NCBI GenBank assembly: GCA_005888955.1
Contig: VBCS01000351.1
Coordinates: 1-9,942, forward strand
DNA: 9,942 bases
Reading direction: 5' to 3'
DNA from: Betaproteobacteria bacterium
GTDB taxonomy: Bacteria; Pseudomonadota; Gammaproteobacteria; Burkholderiales; Casimicrobiaceae
Shown here: in pieces, positions 1 to 7,290 of the stretch
Numbering within the stretch: position 1 is the first letter of the stretch
How the letters are laid out: the number at the start of each line of letters is the position of its first letter
The notes under the pieces: model-generated
Told to the model about the DNA's origin: nothing
The model's database searches: none
The model's input: only the letters and a program-made list of their open reading frames with translations
Translations under genes and position numbers: made by a program

Positions 1-122
1 TAGCCGTCCGTCGCCTGCGCAAACGGATCGAGCTGATACGTGCGCGACTCCTCTGCATCGACGCCCGTGACCAACATTGCTGCCACGACCAGAGACGCTG
101 CTCGGCACACAGCCAGCCGCAC
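1..122 (-). CDS. N-terminus of a secreted protein, truncated by window edge
   Basis: Only the first 40 codons or so are present. Read on the minus strand from a GTG at 122, the product starts MRLAVCRAASLVVAAMLVTG. It continues through VDA|EES, followed by RTYQLDPFAQATDG. This is a typical Sec signal peptide: an early Arg, a hydrophobic core at about residues 8-20 and a likely cleavage after the Ala at residue 23. The mature protein is therefore probably periplasmic or secreted. The start is uncertain. A GAGGGG at 127-122 lies too close to the GTG at 122 but about 11 nt before an in-frame GTG at 110, which would give a shorter signal peptide. The gene follows the hydrolase on the same strand by about 31 nt, so the two are probably co-transcribed. 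Too little remains to name a family. Confidence 0.5.
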   Translation of the reverse strand, partial: MRLAVCRAASLVVAAMLVTGVDAEESRTYQLDPFAQATDG

Positions 123-153
123 CCCTCGTGATGCACCGTGTCCTCGCTCGCGA

Positions 154-1059
154 TCAGCGCACCACATCGCCGCCGTCCAGGAAGCGAAGCAGTGCCCCAT
201 CGAGGTCTTGCGCGCACTCGACTTGGGGCATGTGGCCGCACTTGTCGATGACCACCAGCTTCGAGCCGGCTATATCGCGCTGGAAGCGCCGACCGAACGA
301 CAGGGGAATCAGTCCGTCGTCGCGGCCCCAGACGATCAAGGTCGGCCGCCGCAGGCGCCGCAAGCGGTGATCGAGCACGTCCTCCCCACGAGCCATCGAA
401 TCGAGAAACCGGTCGATTGTATAGCCGTCGCCGATCTTCACTCTTTCCGCAAGCAACGAATCTCCTGGGTCATCCTGGTAAAAGCGCCGATCGTAGAAAG
501 TAAGCGGCGCCAGGCGCCGAAAATCCGCCCGGCTGCGCAGATGCAGCGCGTTGAACATGTCCGGGCCGAGGCTTCGACGAAGCGCTGCGTAGCCGGCCGA
601 ATCGACGAGCGCCAGGCGGTCGACTCTCTCCGGGTAAGCCAGCGCGTACGCCGCCGCGACCCATCCGCCCAGGGAATTACCAACGAACGATGCGCGGTCG
701 ATTTTGAGTGCAAGAACGAAGCCGTCCAGGAAATCGACGAAGGTTTCGACGCGATAGCTCAGCAGCGGCTTGTCGGACTTGCCGAAGCCGATCTGATCCA
801 GCGCGATCACGCGGTATCGACGCGACAATGCCTCGAGCGTCGCCTTCCATACGCCGACGTCGTCAGCGAGCCCGTGCAACAGGATCACGACCGGCCCGCT
901 GCCGGCTTCGACGTAATGGATCCTGGCACCGTAGACTTGAACGAACGTACCGTCACCCGAGGCTGGTGCAAGCGAGGTAGTGGTATCGGCGCGTGCACTG
1001 CCGGCGACGAAGCACAGCAGTGCTGCGAGCGCGATCGCGAGACTTCGTCGGTTCACCAT
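154..1059 (-). CDS. Exported alpha/beta-hydrolase
   Basis: This is a 301-residue alpha/beta-hydrolase fold protein, probably periplasmic. The start at 1059 is preferred over an in-frame ATG 17 codons upstream for two reasons: a perfect AGGAGG lies 5 nt before it (minus strand, 1070-1065), and it places a Sec signal peptide at the very N-terminus (MVNRRSLAIALAALLCFVAG, cleavage after SARA, about residue 24). The fold shows an HG oxyanion motif (H62-G63), the nucleophile elbow G-N-S-L-G-G with S129, the acid in W-G-R-D-D (D248 most likely) and the catalytic H276 in C-G-H-M-P. A cap region lies at about residues 155-230. These features place it in the broad esterase/epoxide hydrolase/C-C hydrolase group (Abhydrolase_1), but the substrate cannot be read from sequence. 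It is divergent from the transporter operon and is followed by a gene for another secreted protein. Confidence 0.88.
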   Translation of the reverse strand: MVNRRSLAIALAALLCFVAGSARADTTTSLAPASGDGTFVQVYGARIHYVEAGSGPVVILLHGLADDVGVWKATLEALSRRYRVIALDQIGFGKSDKPLLSYRVETFVDFLDGFVLALKIDRASFVGNSLGGWVAAAYALAYPERVDRLALVDSAGYAALRRSLGPDMFNALHLRSRADFRRLAPLTFYDRRFYQDDPGDSLLAERVKIGDGYTIDRFLDSMARGEDVLDHRLRRLRRPTLIVWGRDDGLIPLSFGRRFQRDIAGSKLVVIDKCGHMPQVECAQDLDGALLRFLDGGDVVR

Positions 1060-1064
1060 CGGTT

Positions 1065-1070
1065 CCTCCT
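1065..1070 (-). promoter_or_regulatory. Strong Shine-Dalgarno that fixes the hydrolase start
   Basis: On the minus strand this reads AGGAGG, 5 nt before the ATG at 1059. It is the strongest ribosome binding site I noticed in the window. It decides between this start and the upstream in-frame ATG, which would bury the signal peptide. Confidence 0.8.
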
Positions 1071-1166
1071 GTTCAGCGCCGCTGGGCGCGCAAAGACTCA
1101 CCGTCGCCAATCGAGGCGGGAGCGCAGCTTGGCCCGCCAGTGTCCATGGATAAGCCCTCTCATTTT

Positions 1167-1174
1167 GCTACAAT
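1167..1174 (+). promoter_or_regulatory. Extended -10 promoter candidate for the ABC transporter operon
   Basis: TGCTACAAT fits an extended -10 (TGn followed by TACAAT, hexamer at 1169-1174). It lies in the 150-nt divergent region, 35 nt before the ATPase start. I see no good -35 hexamer at 16-18 bp upstream, which agrees with an extended -10 type promoter. Transcription would start near 1180 and give a leader of about 30 nt. This is a sequence-pattern call only. No convincing promoter for the opposite-strand hydrolase was found in the same interval. Confidence 0.45.
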
Positions 1175-1209
1175 CCGCCGATTGCGCGAGGCCGACGAGT
1201 CGGAACGCG

Positions 1210-2295
1210 ATGGCGCTGCTCGAAATCCAGAACGTCACCCGCCGCTTCGGCGATTTCACCGCAGTCGACAACGTCAGCATCGGCATCGAAGCCGGCGAGT
1301 TTTTCACCCTGCTCGGCCCCTCGGGCTGCGGCAAGACGACGCTGTTGCGCATGATCGCCGGCTTCGACCTCCCCGATGGCGGCCGCGTGTTGCTGAACGG
1401 CGAGGACCTCGCCGGCCGGCCGCCTGAGCGTCGGCCGATGCGCATGGTGTTCCAGAGCTACGCGCTGTTCCCGCATATGACCGTCGAAGGCAATGTCGCG
1501 TTCCCGCTGCAGATGGCGAAGACTCCCGCCGCGGAGATCGGCGCCAAGATCGCCGCGGCGCTGGAAGACGTGCGCCTGCAGGGGTTCGGCAAACGCTATC
1601 CGCATGAACTCTCCGGGGGTCAGAAGCAGCGCGTCGCGCTCGGCCGCGCGTTGGTCACGCATCCGGCGGTGCTGCTGCTCGACGAGCCGCTGGCCGCGCT
1701 CGATGCGAAGCTGCGCGAGGAAATGCAAATCGAGCTCATCAATCTGCAGAAGGAGGTCGGCATCACGTTCGTCTACGTGACACACGATCAGACCGAGGCG
1801 CTGGCGCTCTCGCATCGCATCGCGGTGATGAACAAGGGCCGCGTCGAGCAACTCGACGCGCCGTCGAAGATCTATGGTTTTCCGCGCACGCGCTTTGTCG
1901 CCGACTTCATCGGCCAGTGCAATCTATTCTCCGGCCCGGTCGCGGCGAGCGGCAACGGTTTGGTCACGGTCGACGTGCCCGCGCTCGGCCCCGTACGGGT
2001 CGCCACCGACTCGAAGCTCGCGCCCGGCCGTCCCGCCACAATCGCGCTGCGGCCGGAGAAGATCAGGATCGAGGCCACGGCGCCCGCCGACACGCCCGAC
2101 AACCATTATCGCGGAACCGTCGCGGACCTGCTCTACATGGGCGATGTCACCGTGTACCGGGTCGCTACGCCCGGCGGCATGCGCGTGGAAGCGCTGCTCG
2201 CCAATTCGCAGAGCGGCCGCGCCAAGTTTTTCGAGGTCGGCGACGCGGTCGAAATGAGCTGGTCGGTCGAAGCAGGCCACTTCATCGAAGAGTGA
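1210..2295 (+). CDS. potA: Polyamine-type ABC importer, ATP-binding subunit
   Basis: This 361-residue ATPase energises the importer encoded by the next three genes, at the cytoplasmic face of the inner membrane. All NBD motifs are intact: Walker A GPSGCGKTT (36-44), Q-loop Q82 in VFQSYALFPH, signature LSGGQ (134-138), Walker B LLLDEP (155-160) and switch H192 in THD. The C-terminal third, about 240-361, looks like the MalK/PotA-type TOBE region (ALRPEKI motif). Length is normal for PotA/PotG. The start ATG at 1210 puts MALLEIQNVTRRFG at the canonical beginning of the domain; the frame is open far upstream, but that stretch is antisense to the hydrolase. The ribosome site is weak. The order ATPase-permease-permease-binding protein matches potABCD. 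The symbol names the family; the true substrate is uncertain (see the binding protein). Confidence 0.9.
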   Translation: MALLEIQNVTRRFGDFTAVDNVSIGIEAGEFFTLLGPSGCGKTTLLRMIAGFDLPDGGRVLLNGEDLAGRPPERRPMRMVFQSYALFPHMTVEGNVAFPLQMAKTPAAEIGAKIAAALEDVRLQGFGKRYPHELSGGQKQRVALGRALVTHPAVLLLDEPLAALDAKLREEMQIELINLQKEVGITFVYVTHDQTEALALSHRIAVMNKGRVEQLDAPSKIYGFPRTRFVADFIGQCNLFSGPVAASGNGLVTVDVPALGPVRVATDSKLAPGRPATIALRPEKIRIEATAPADTPDNHYRGTVADLLYMGDVTVYRVATPGGMRVEALLANSQSGRAKFFEVGDAVEMSWSVEAGHFIEE

Positions 2296-2297
2296 CC

Positions 2298-3224
2298 ATG
2301 AAACCGAAGTCAATCTCGGCGGCAACGCGACCGCGCGTCGGCAAGTGGCTGGTCACCGGGCCGCCGCTCGCGTATCTGCTGCTGTTCTTCGCGATCCCGT
2401 CGCTCATCATGGTGCTGGCGTCGTTCCGCACCCCGGGCGAATTCGGCGGCCTGGCGCCGCTCTTCGAGGAGGGAAGGCTCGATCTCAACCTCGACAGCTA
2501 CGTACGCTTTTTCAGCGAGTCGATCTACGCCCAGATCTTCGCGAAGTCGGTGTGGTACGCGCTCGCTACGACGCTGTTCTGCCTCGCGCTCGCGTACCCG
2601 CTCGCCGCGCTGATCGCCAAATCCGGCAGACGCTATCGGGACCTGCTGCTATTGCTGGTTATTCTGCCGTTCTGGAGCAATTTCCTGATCCGCGTGTACG
2701 CGTGGATGATCATTTTCGGCCCCAACGCTGCACTGGCGAGAACCGTGAACGGCGTGCTGGCTTGGTTCGGGCACGAGCCGGTGCCGCTGCTCTTCAGTTC
2801 GTTCGCCGTGCTGGTCTGCCTGGTCTACGTGCACCTGCCGTTCATGGTGCTACCCCTTTATGCGAATCTGGAGAAGCACGATCAGGCGCTGCTCGATGCG
2901 GCGCAGGACCTCGGCGCCAATGCCTGGCAACGCTTCTGGCGCATCACCTTTCCGCTTTCGCTCCCGGGCGTGTACGCCGGCGCGGCGCTGGTGTTCATTC
3001 CCGCGCTCGGCATTTTCGCCATCCCCGACATCCTGGGCGGCCCGGAAGACAGCCTGATCGGCAACGTTATCAAGCAGCAGTTCCTGGAGACCCGCGACTG
3101 GCCGTTTGGCAGCGTGCTCTCGATCGTGCTCACCATCGCCGCGCTTTTCCTCGCTGGCCTCGCCGCATGCGTCGCGCGCGGCAATCTCGGCACGCCATCC
3201 TCGGTGAAAGCCGCCCGTGCGTAA
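2298..3224 (+). CDS. potB: Polyamine-type ABC importer, permease subunit 1
   Basis: This 308-residue inner-membrane permease is of the PotB/PotH type. It begins 2 nt after the ATPase stop, with a purine-rich GAAGAG (2287-2292) as ribosome site inside the end of the preceding gene. About six hydrophobic segments are visible. The first, at about residues 17-38, is followed by a large periplasmic loop (about 39-75). The cytoplasmic EAA loop that contacts the ATPase is clear at about residues 197-222, with D-A-A-Q-D-L-G at 200-206 and I-T-F-P-L downstream. Family members form a heterodimer with the second permease, encoded next with an 8-nt overlap. Nothing looks broken. Substrate specificity cannot be read from the permease alone. 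Confidence 0.9.
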   Translation: MKPKSISAATRPRVGKWLVTGPPLAYLLLFFAIPSLIMVLASFRTPGEFGGLAPLFEEGRLDLNLDSYVRFFSESIYAQIFAKSVWYALATTLFCLALAYPLAALIAKSGRRYRDLLLLLVILPFWSNFLIRVYAWMIIFGPNAALARTVNGVLAWFGHEPVPLLFSSFAVLVCLVYVHLPFMVLPLYANLEKHDQALLDAAQDLGANAWQRFWRITFPLSLPGVYAGAALVFIPALGIFAIPDILGGPEDSLIGNVIKQQFLETRDWPFGSVLSIVLTIAALFLAGLAACVARGNLGTPSSVKAARA

Positions 3225-3990
3225 GCGTTCGGCCGGACTCTGGGTCGCGGCGGCAGCAGGATACGCGTTCCTGTACGTCCCGCTCTTCATCGTCATCGTC
3301 TATTCGTTCAACAACTCGCGGCTGAACGCCGAGTGGGTGGGATTCACGCTCGACTGGTACGACAAGCTGTTCCACAACCAGGACATGCTCGCCGCCGCCG
3401 GCAACTCGCTTCTCATTGCGTTGACCGCGAGCGCGGTGTCCACGGTGCTCGGCACGATGGCGGGCGTCGCCCTGTACCGCTACAAGGCGCGCCTCCTGCA
3501 GATTCTGGTGCTCGCGCCGATTGCGATCCCGGAAATCCTGATGGGCGTGAGCCTCCTCATCTTTTTCGTCATGCTCAACTTCACGCTCGGGCTCATCTCG
3601 GTGGCGCTCGCGCACATCACGTTCTGCATCGGTTTCGTGGCGATCGTCGTCCGGGCGCGGCTCACCGGAATGGACGAAACGCTGACTGAAGCGGCGCGCG
3701 ATTGCGGAGCTTCGCCATGGAACGCGTTTCGTTACATCACGTTGCCATTGATCATGCCGGGCGTGATCGCCGGCGCGCTGATGGCGTTCACGCTGTCGAT
3801 CGACGATTTCGTGATCACCTTCTTCACCGCCGGTGCAGGCACGGTGACGCTGCCTTTGCAGATCTACTCGATGATCAAGATCGCCGTGACTCCCGAGGTC
3901 AACGCGGTGTCCAGCTTGTTGATGCTGTTGACGCTCGCGCTTATCATCATTGCCTCCAAGGTATCGCCGAGCCTGCTGCGTTCCGACTAG
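3217..3990 (+). CDS. potC: Polyamine-type ABC importer, permease subunit 2
   Basis: This 257-residue inner-membrane permease is of the PotC/PotI type. It uses a GTG start at 3217 that overlaps the previous gene by 8 nt, a sign of translational coupling. The N-terminus (MRKRSAGLWVAAAAGYAFLY, then VPLFIVIVYSFN) is the usual first membrane helix of this family, and about six helices follow. The EAA loop begins at E158 (E-A-A-R-D-C-G) and continues to I-T-L-P at about 173-176. The later S-I-D-D-F-V-I-T segment is characteristic of PotC-like permeases. Length is normal for the family. It would pair with the permease just upstream and receive substrate from the binding protein encoded 11 nt downstream. 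Confidence 0.9.
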   Translation: MRKRSAGLWVAAAAGYAFLYVPLFIVIVYSFNNSRLNAEWVGFTLDWYDKLFHNQDMLAAAGNSLLIALTASAVSTVLGTMAGVALYRYKARLLQILVLAPIAIPEILMGVSLLIFFVMLNFTLGLISVALAHITFCIGFVAIVVRARLTGMDETLTEAARDCGASPWNAFRYITLPLIMPGVIAGALMAFTLSIDDFVITFFTAGAGTVTLPLQIYSMIKIAVTPEVNAVSSLLMLLTLALIIIASKVSPSLLRSD

Positions 3991-4001
3991 GAGCCGTCCC
4001 C

Positions 4002-5066
4002 ATGAAGAAGCTTCTCCCCTTACTGGCGTCGCTGCTCCTGGCGATGCCGGCGCTCGCCAAGGATGAGTTCCATCTCTACAACTGGAACAACTACATCGCG
4101 CCGGAGACGATCAAGCGCTTCGAGGATTCTTGCAAATGCGAAGTCGTGCAGACCTACTACTCAGACAACGAGGAGCTCCTCGCCAAGCTTGCCGCTGGCG
4201 CCAAGGGTTACGACATGCTGGTGCCGACGTCGAATGCGGTGGAAGCGCTGATCAAGGGCAAGCAGCTGAAAGCCATCGACAAGTCGCAGCTGCCGAACCT
4301 GAAGAACATCGATCCACGCTACCTGGACACGCCGTTTGACCCCGGCAACAAGTATTCGGTGCCGTATGCGATGTCGACGACGATCATCGGTTACAACGAG
4401 CAGAAGATGAAGGAGCTGGGTCTTCCCACCGACACCTGGGCGGTGATCTTCGACCCGAAGTATCTGCAGAAGGTGAAAGGGCGGGTCACCGTGCTCGATA
4501 GCTCGAGCGAGCTGTTTGCGGCGGCGCTCAAGTACCTCGGCTACTCGGCCAACGACGTCGATGAGAAGCATTGGAAGGAAGCCGCCGACGCGATCAAGAA
4601 AGGCAAGCCGTACTGGGCGGCGTTCAATGCCTCGTCGTACATCAAGGAGCTGACCGTCGGCAACATCTGGCTGGTGCACGGTTACTCCAATGACATCTTC
4701 CAGGCCAACCTCGACGCGCAGGCCGCCAAGCGGTCGTTTCGCATCCTGCAGGGGATGCCCAAGGAGGGCGCGGTGCTCGCGGTCGACAATATGGTGATCC
4801 ACAAGGATGCGCCGCGTCCGGATCTCGCGCACAAGTTCATGAACTTCATGCTCGAGGGCAAGAACTCGGCCGAGCTGACGAATCTTATTGGCTCCGGCAA
4901 TCCGAACCTCGACGCAGTCAAGTACATCAAGCCCGAGATCCTCAAGAATCCGGCGATCTTCCCGGACAAGGCGGTCGCCGCCAAGCTCGAGCAATTGAAG
5001 GAGCTCACTGCGGCGCAGCGGCGCCTGCGGAACCGCATGTGGACCGAAATCAAAGCGGGGCGCTAG
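4002..5066 (+). CDS. potD: Periplasmic substrate-binding protein, PotD/PotF family
   Basis: This 354-residue exported binding protein captures the substrate for the upstream permeases. A TAGGAG that overlaps the previous stop (3988-3993) lies 8 nt before the ATG. The signal peptide is MKKLLPLLASLLLAMPALA, cut after residue 19. Family landmarks are Y-N-W-N-N-Y-I-A-P (26-34), Y-D-M-L-V-P-T (70-76), V-P-Y near 120-122, I-G-Y-N (129-132), N-D-I-F-Q-A (230-235), P-K-E-G-A (253-257) and A-V-D (260-262). By mental comparison with E. coli PotF, the Asp positions at 231 and 262 are kept. Asp39 is Asn here (N30), Trp244 is Tyr (Y228), and the Trp-Phe-Asp stretch is Ala-Val-Asp, so the ligand may not be putrescine or spermidine. 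A Cys-x-Cys (44, 46) is also unusual. The end overlaps the next gene by 28 nt. The symbol denotes the family only. Confidence 0.88.
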   Translation: MKKLLPLLASLLLAMPALAKDEFHLYNWNNYIAPETIKRFEDSCKCEVVQTYYSDNEELLAKLAAGAKGYDMLVPTSNAVEALIKGKQLKAIDKSQLPNLKNIDPRYLDTPFDPGNKYSVPYAMSTTIIGYNEQKMKELGLPTDTWAVIFDPKYLQKVKGRVTVLDSSSELFAAALKYLGYSANDVDEKHWKEAADAIKKGKPYWAAFNASSYIKELTVGNIWLVHGYSNDIFQANLDAQAAKRSFRILQGMPKEGAVLAVDNMVIHKDAPRPDLAHKFMNFMLEGKNSAELTNLIGSGNPNLDAVKYIKPEILKNPAIFPDKAVAAKLEQLKELTAAQRRLRNRMWTEIKAGR

Positions 5067-5575
5067 CGCTCCAGCTTCTGACGGGACAGCGCGCTGAGAT
5101 GGCGGCGCTGCAGGGCGTGCTCGAAGCGGCGCCGGCGTACTTTCTGACCGTTACCGGCCTGCCTCCGGGCGATGCCGAGGCGCAGAGTACGTTCACTGCG
5201 CTGCCGCCGGACAAGACCTACAGCGACAAATTCGTCTGGGGACTGTATGCGGGCGAGTCGATGATCGGCTGTGCGGACGTGATCCGCGGCTATCCCGTGC
5301 GCGAAAAAGCCGTCCTCGGTCTGTTGTTGCTCGCCGAGCCGTGGCAGCACCGCGGGCTGGGATCGGCGTTTGCGGCATTGATCGAGCAGGTAATCGGCGC
5401 GTGGCCGGAGATCGAGCGCTTGCGACTCGGCGTTGCCGTCTCGAACACGGCGGCGCTCGCTTTCTGGCGCAAGCTTGGCTATCGCGAAACCGGAGAAATG
5501 AAGCCGCCGCAGCCGGGCATTGTGGCCGAGCTGCAGGTTTTCGAAAAGCCGCTGCGTCGCAGCCCTACCCGATGA
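5039..5575 (+). CDS. GNAT family N-acetyltransferase (first of two)
   Basis: This 178-residue GNAT enzyme would transfer an acetyl group from acetyl-CoA to an unidentified amine. The acetyl-CoA loop is visible as W-Q-H-R-G-L-G-S (102-109), after the strand L-G-L-L-L-L (93-98). The C-terminal half has the usual N-T-A-A-L-A-F-W-R-K-L-G-Y motif. The D-K-F-V-W-G-L-Y segment (63-70) and R-G-Y-P (83-86) are typical of a subgroup of about 170 residues. The GTG start at 5039 lies inside the binding-protein gene. It is preferred over the ATG at 5099 because the first beta-strand (L-A-L-Q-L-L) would otherwise be lost, but its ribosome site is poor. The gene ends in an ATGA overlap with the next GNAT. 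A substrate tied to the importer is conceivable but unproven. Confidence 0.85.
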   Translation: MDRNQSGALALQLLTGQRAEMAALQGVLEAAPAYFLTVTGLPPGDAEAQSTFTALPPDKTYSDKFVWGLYAGESMIGCADVIRGYPVREKAVLGLLLLAEPWQHRGLGSAFAALIEQVIGAWPEIERLRLGVAVSNTAALAFWRKLGYRETGEMKPPQPGIVAELQVFEKPLRRSPTR

Positions 5576-6177
5576 GCCTGACGTCCGGAATCGTCGTCAC
5601 GCCCCTGCGGCCCGAGCAGGCCGGCGACTTCCTGCGGTTTTTCGACCACGAGCGCAGCATTGCCTTCGCCGACAATCCGCAATGGGCGAAGTGCTATTGC
5701 CACTACTACCAGGTGCCGAAGTCGATCCGCTGGGCCTCGCTCTCGGCGCCGCAAAATCGCACCGCCATGCGGGCGCGCATCGAAGTCGGCGAAATGGAAG
5801 GCTTTCTCGCCTATGACGGCGGCGAGGTCGTCGGCTGGGTGAATGCGCAACCACGCCACAAGCTGCCGCACTGCTTTGCGCGCCTCGGCATCTCTCCGAC
5901 GCCTTTGCCTTGCGCGCCCTTCGAAGCGGCTGCGATCGTGTGTTTCGTCATTGCTCCCACGCAGCGCCGGCGCGGCATCGCGCGCGCGTTGCTGCGCGGA
6001 GCGCTCGAATCCTTCGCCGTGCGCGGCTTCAAGCTCGTCGACGCCTTTCCGTTCAAGGCCGGCGACAGCGAGCTCGCCGCCGATCACTACCACGGCCCGC
6101 TGCCGATCTTCCTCGACGCGGGTTTCGGCGTTCTCAGCGAACACAAGGATCTGACGGTCGTGCGCAAACTGCTGTAA
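5572..6177 (+). CDS. GNAT family N-acetyltransferase (second of two)
   Basis: This 201-residue GNAT protein starts at the ATG of an ATGA overlap with the preceding acetyltransferase, so the two are probably translationally coupled. The acetyl-CoA-binding signature is Q-R-R-R-G-I-A-R-A-L-L (131-141), preceded by the strand I-V-C-F-V-I (122-127). The N-terminal region carries an aromatic/cysteine cluster, W-A-K-C-Y-C-H-Y-Y (38-46), that I recall from a subgroup of uncharacterised GNATs. The first acetyltransferase lacks it, and the two sequences look too different to be a recent duplication. The substrate is unknown. The frame is open upstream to about 5341, but that part is antiparallel or out-of-frame shadow of the first GNAT; the domain begins at I-V-V-T-P-L-R-P-E (7-15), consistent with the chosen start. 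Confidence 0.85.
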   Translation: MSLTSGIVVTPLRPEQAGDFLRFFDHERSIAFADNPQWAKCYCHYYQVPKSIRWASLSAPQNRTAMRARIEVGEMEGFLAYDGGEVVGWVNAQPRHKLPHCFARLGISPTPLPCAPFEAAAIVCFVIAPTQRRRGIARALLRGALESFAVRGFKLVDAFPFKAGDSELAADHYHGPLPIFLDAGFGVLSEHKDLTVVRKLL

Positions 6178-6183
6178 CCCGCC

Positions 6184-7290
6184 ATGTCCTCCTCCGCGGC
6201 CCCCGCCCAGCGCGTGCCCACACGGTTGCCACAATATCTGGCCGCTCTGTACGGGCTGATGATCGTCTATGCCAGCCTGGAACCGTTCTCGGGCTGGATG
6301 GCACCGCTGCCCGACGCGCCTTTCTTCCTTTTCGAGCCGTGGCCGTCGCGGATCACCCGCTTCGACATTGCAATCAACATGCTTGCCTATGCGCCGTTCG
6401 GCTTCCTGCTCGCGCTCGTCGGCACGCGCCGCTCGGCCGCTGTGCGACTGGCGACAGCGATCGGCGGCGGTGCCCTGCTGTCCTTCGCGATGGAATCGAC
6501 CCAGATGTTCCTGCCCACGCGCGACGCGAGCACCGTCGACTTCATCTGTAACAGCTTCGGAGCGGCGGCAGGCGGGATCGCCGCGTTCGCGTTCGATCGC
6601 GCGCCCGGATTGCGCAGCCGCATTGCGCAATGGCGCTACCGTGTCTTCCTCGGCGGCAGGAGCGGCGACCTCGGCCTGGCGTTGCTCGGCGTCTGGCTGC
6701 TGTCGCAGGTCAATCCAGGGATCCCGCTGTTCGCGGCGACCTTCGATCCTTCTCTCGAATTGACGCCCGATCTGGCGGGAACGCTGCTGCAGGCGGCGCA
6801 AAGCGCGTTCAACGTCATCGGCGTCGGCCTCTTTCTCGCGCTGCTTCTGCGGCATCGCCGCGATCTCGGCGTCGCGGTGCTCCTGCTGATCGGCATCGCG
6901 CTCGCGCTGAAGGGAATCGCCGCCGCAGTGCTGCTCAAGTCTGCGGCCTGGGAATCTTGGCTCAAGCCGGGTGTGTCGGTCGGCGTTGCCGCAGGCGCAC
7001 TGGTGCTCATGCTCGCGATCTGGCTGCCCCGACCCGTGCGTACGACCCTGTGCGCGATAGCGCTCTTGTCCTCGCTCGTCGCTCCGTTGCTCGCGCCGGA
7101 CATGTGGCAGGCGCGCGCGCCGCTCGCGCTTTTCGACTGGCCGTACGGCCAGCTGCTCAACTTCAACGGCCTGACGCACGCAGTGCTCGTGATTTGGCCC
7201 GTGCTCGTGAGCGCGTATCTGCTGTGGCTCGCGGGACAACCGGGCTGGGGACAGCGCGCGGGCCAGAGCGACGCAGGCGATCGCGTATAA
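6184..7290 (+). CDS. VanZ-family integral membrane protein
   Basis: This 368-residue membrane protein has an N-terminal VanZ-like domain and a long hydrophobic C-terminal half. The VanZ signature is clear: F-D-I-A-I-N-M-L-A-Y-A-P-F-G (60-73), then M-E-S-T-Q-M-F-L-P-T-R (103-113), V-D-F-I-C-N (118-123) and the G-A-A-A-G-G turn. These conserved polar residues in membrane helices define the family, named after the teicoplanin-resistance protein VanZ. Most members are of unknown function, so resistance should not be inferred. Residues about 155-355 hold roughly six further hydrophobic segments, making it about twice the length of VanZ itself. The gene starts 6 nt after the acetyltransferase stop with no obvious ribosome site. 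It ends with TAA, embedded in a -10-like TATAAT for the next operon. Confidence 0.85.
   Translation: MSSSAAPAQRVPTRLPQYLAALYGLMIVYASLEPFSGWMAPLPDAPFFLFEPWPSRITRFDIAINMLAYAPFGFLLALVGTRRSAAVRLATAIGGGALLSFAMESTQMFLPTRDASTVDFICNSFGAAAGGIAAFAFDRAPGLRSRIAQWRYRVFLGGRSGDLGLALLGVWLLSQVNPGIPLFAATFDPSLELTPDLAGTLLQAAQSAFNVIGVGLFLALLLRHRRDLGVAVLLLIGIALALKGIAAAVLLKSAAWESWLKPGVSVGVAAGALVLMLAIWLPRPVRTTLCAIALLSSLVAPLLAPDMWQARAPLALFDWPYGQLLNFNGLTHAVLVIWPVLVSAYLLWLAGQPGWGQRAGQSDAGDRV

Noticed and set aside
1009..1014. Lipoprotein signal at C16 of the exported hydrolase
   Set aside because: The residues before the Cys are Ala-Leu-Leu, and Leu at -1 does not fit a lipobox. A signal peptidase I site at A-R-A fits better.
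1115..1138. GGCGGG...CCCGCC hairpin in the divergent intergenic region
   Set aside because: It is only 6 bp with a 12-nt loop and no T-tract, and is expected by chance at this base composition.
40..1209. Open plus-strand frame running into the ATPase gene
   Set aside because: It is antisense to the well-supported hydrolase, is rich in Arg/Gln/Ala and has no family features. The ATPase domain begins cleanly at the ATG at 1210.
4161..4994. 277-codon open frame on the minus strand
   Set aside because: It is a shadow of the binding-protein gene with biased composition and no motif.
5479..7239. 586-codon open frame on the minus strand
   Set aside because: It is opposite two acetyltransferase genes and the VanZ-family gene. 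Its Arg/Glu/Gln/His-rich repetitive composition is typical of the antisense frame in GC-rich genes, and it has no recognisable domain.
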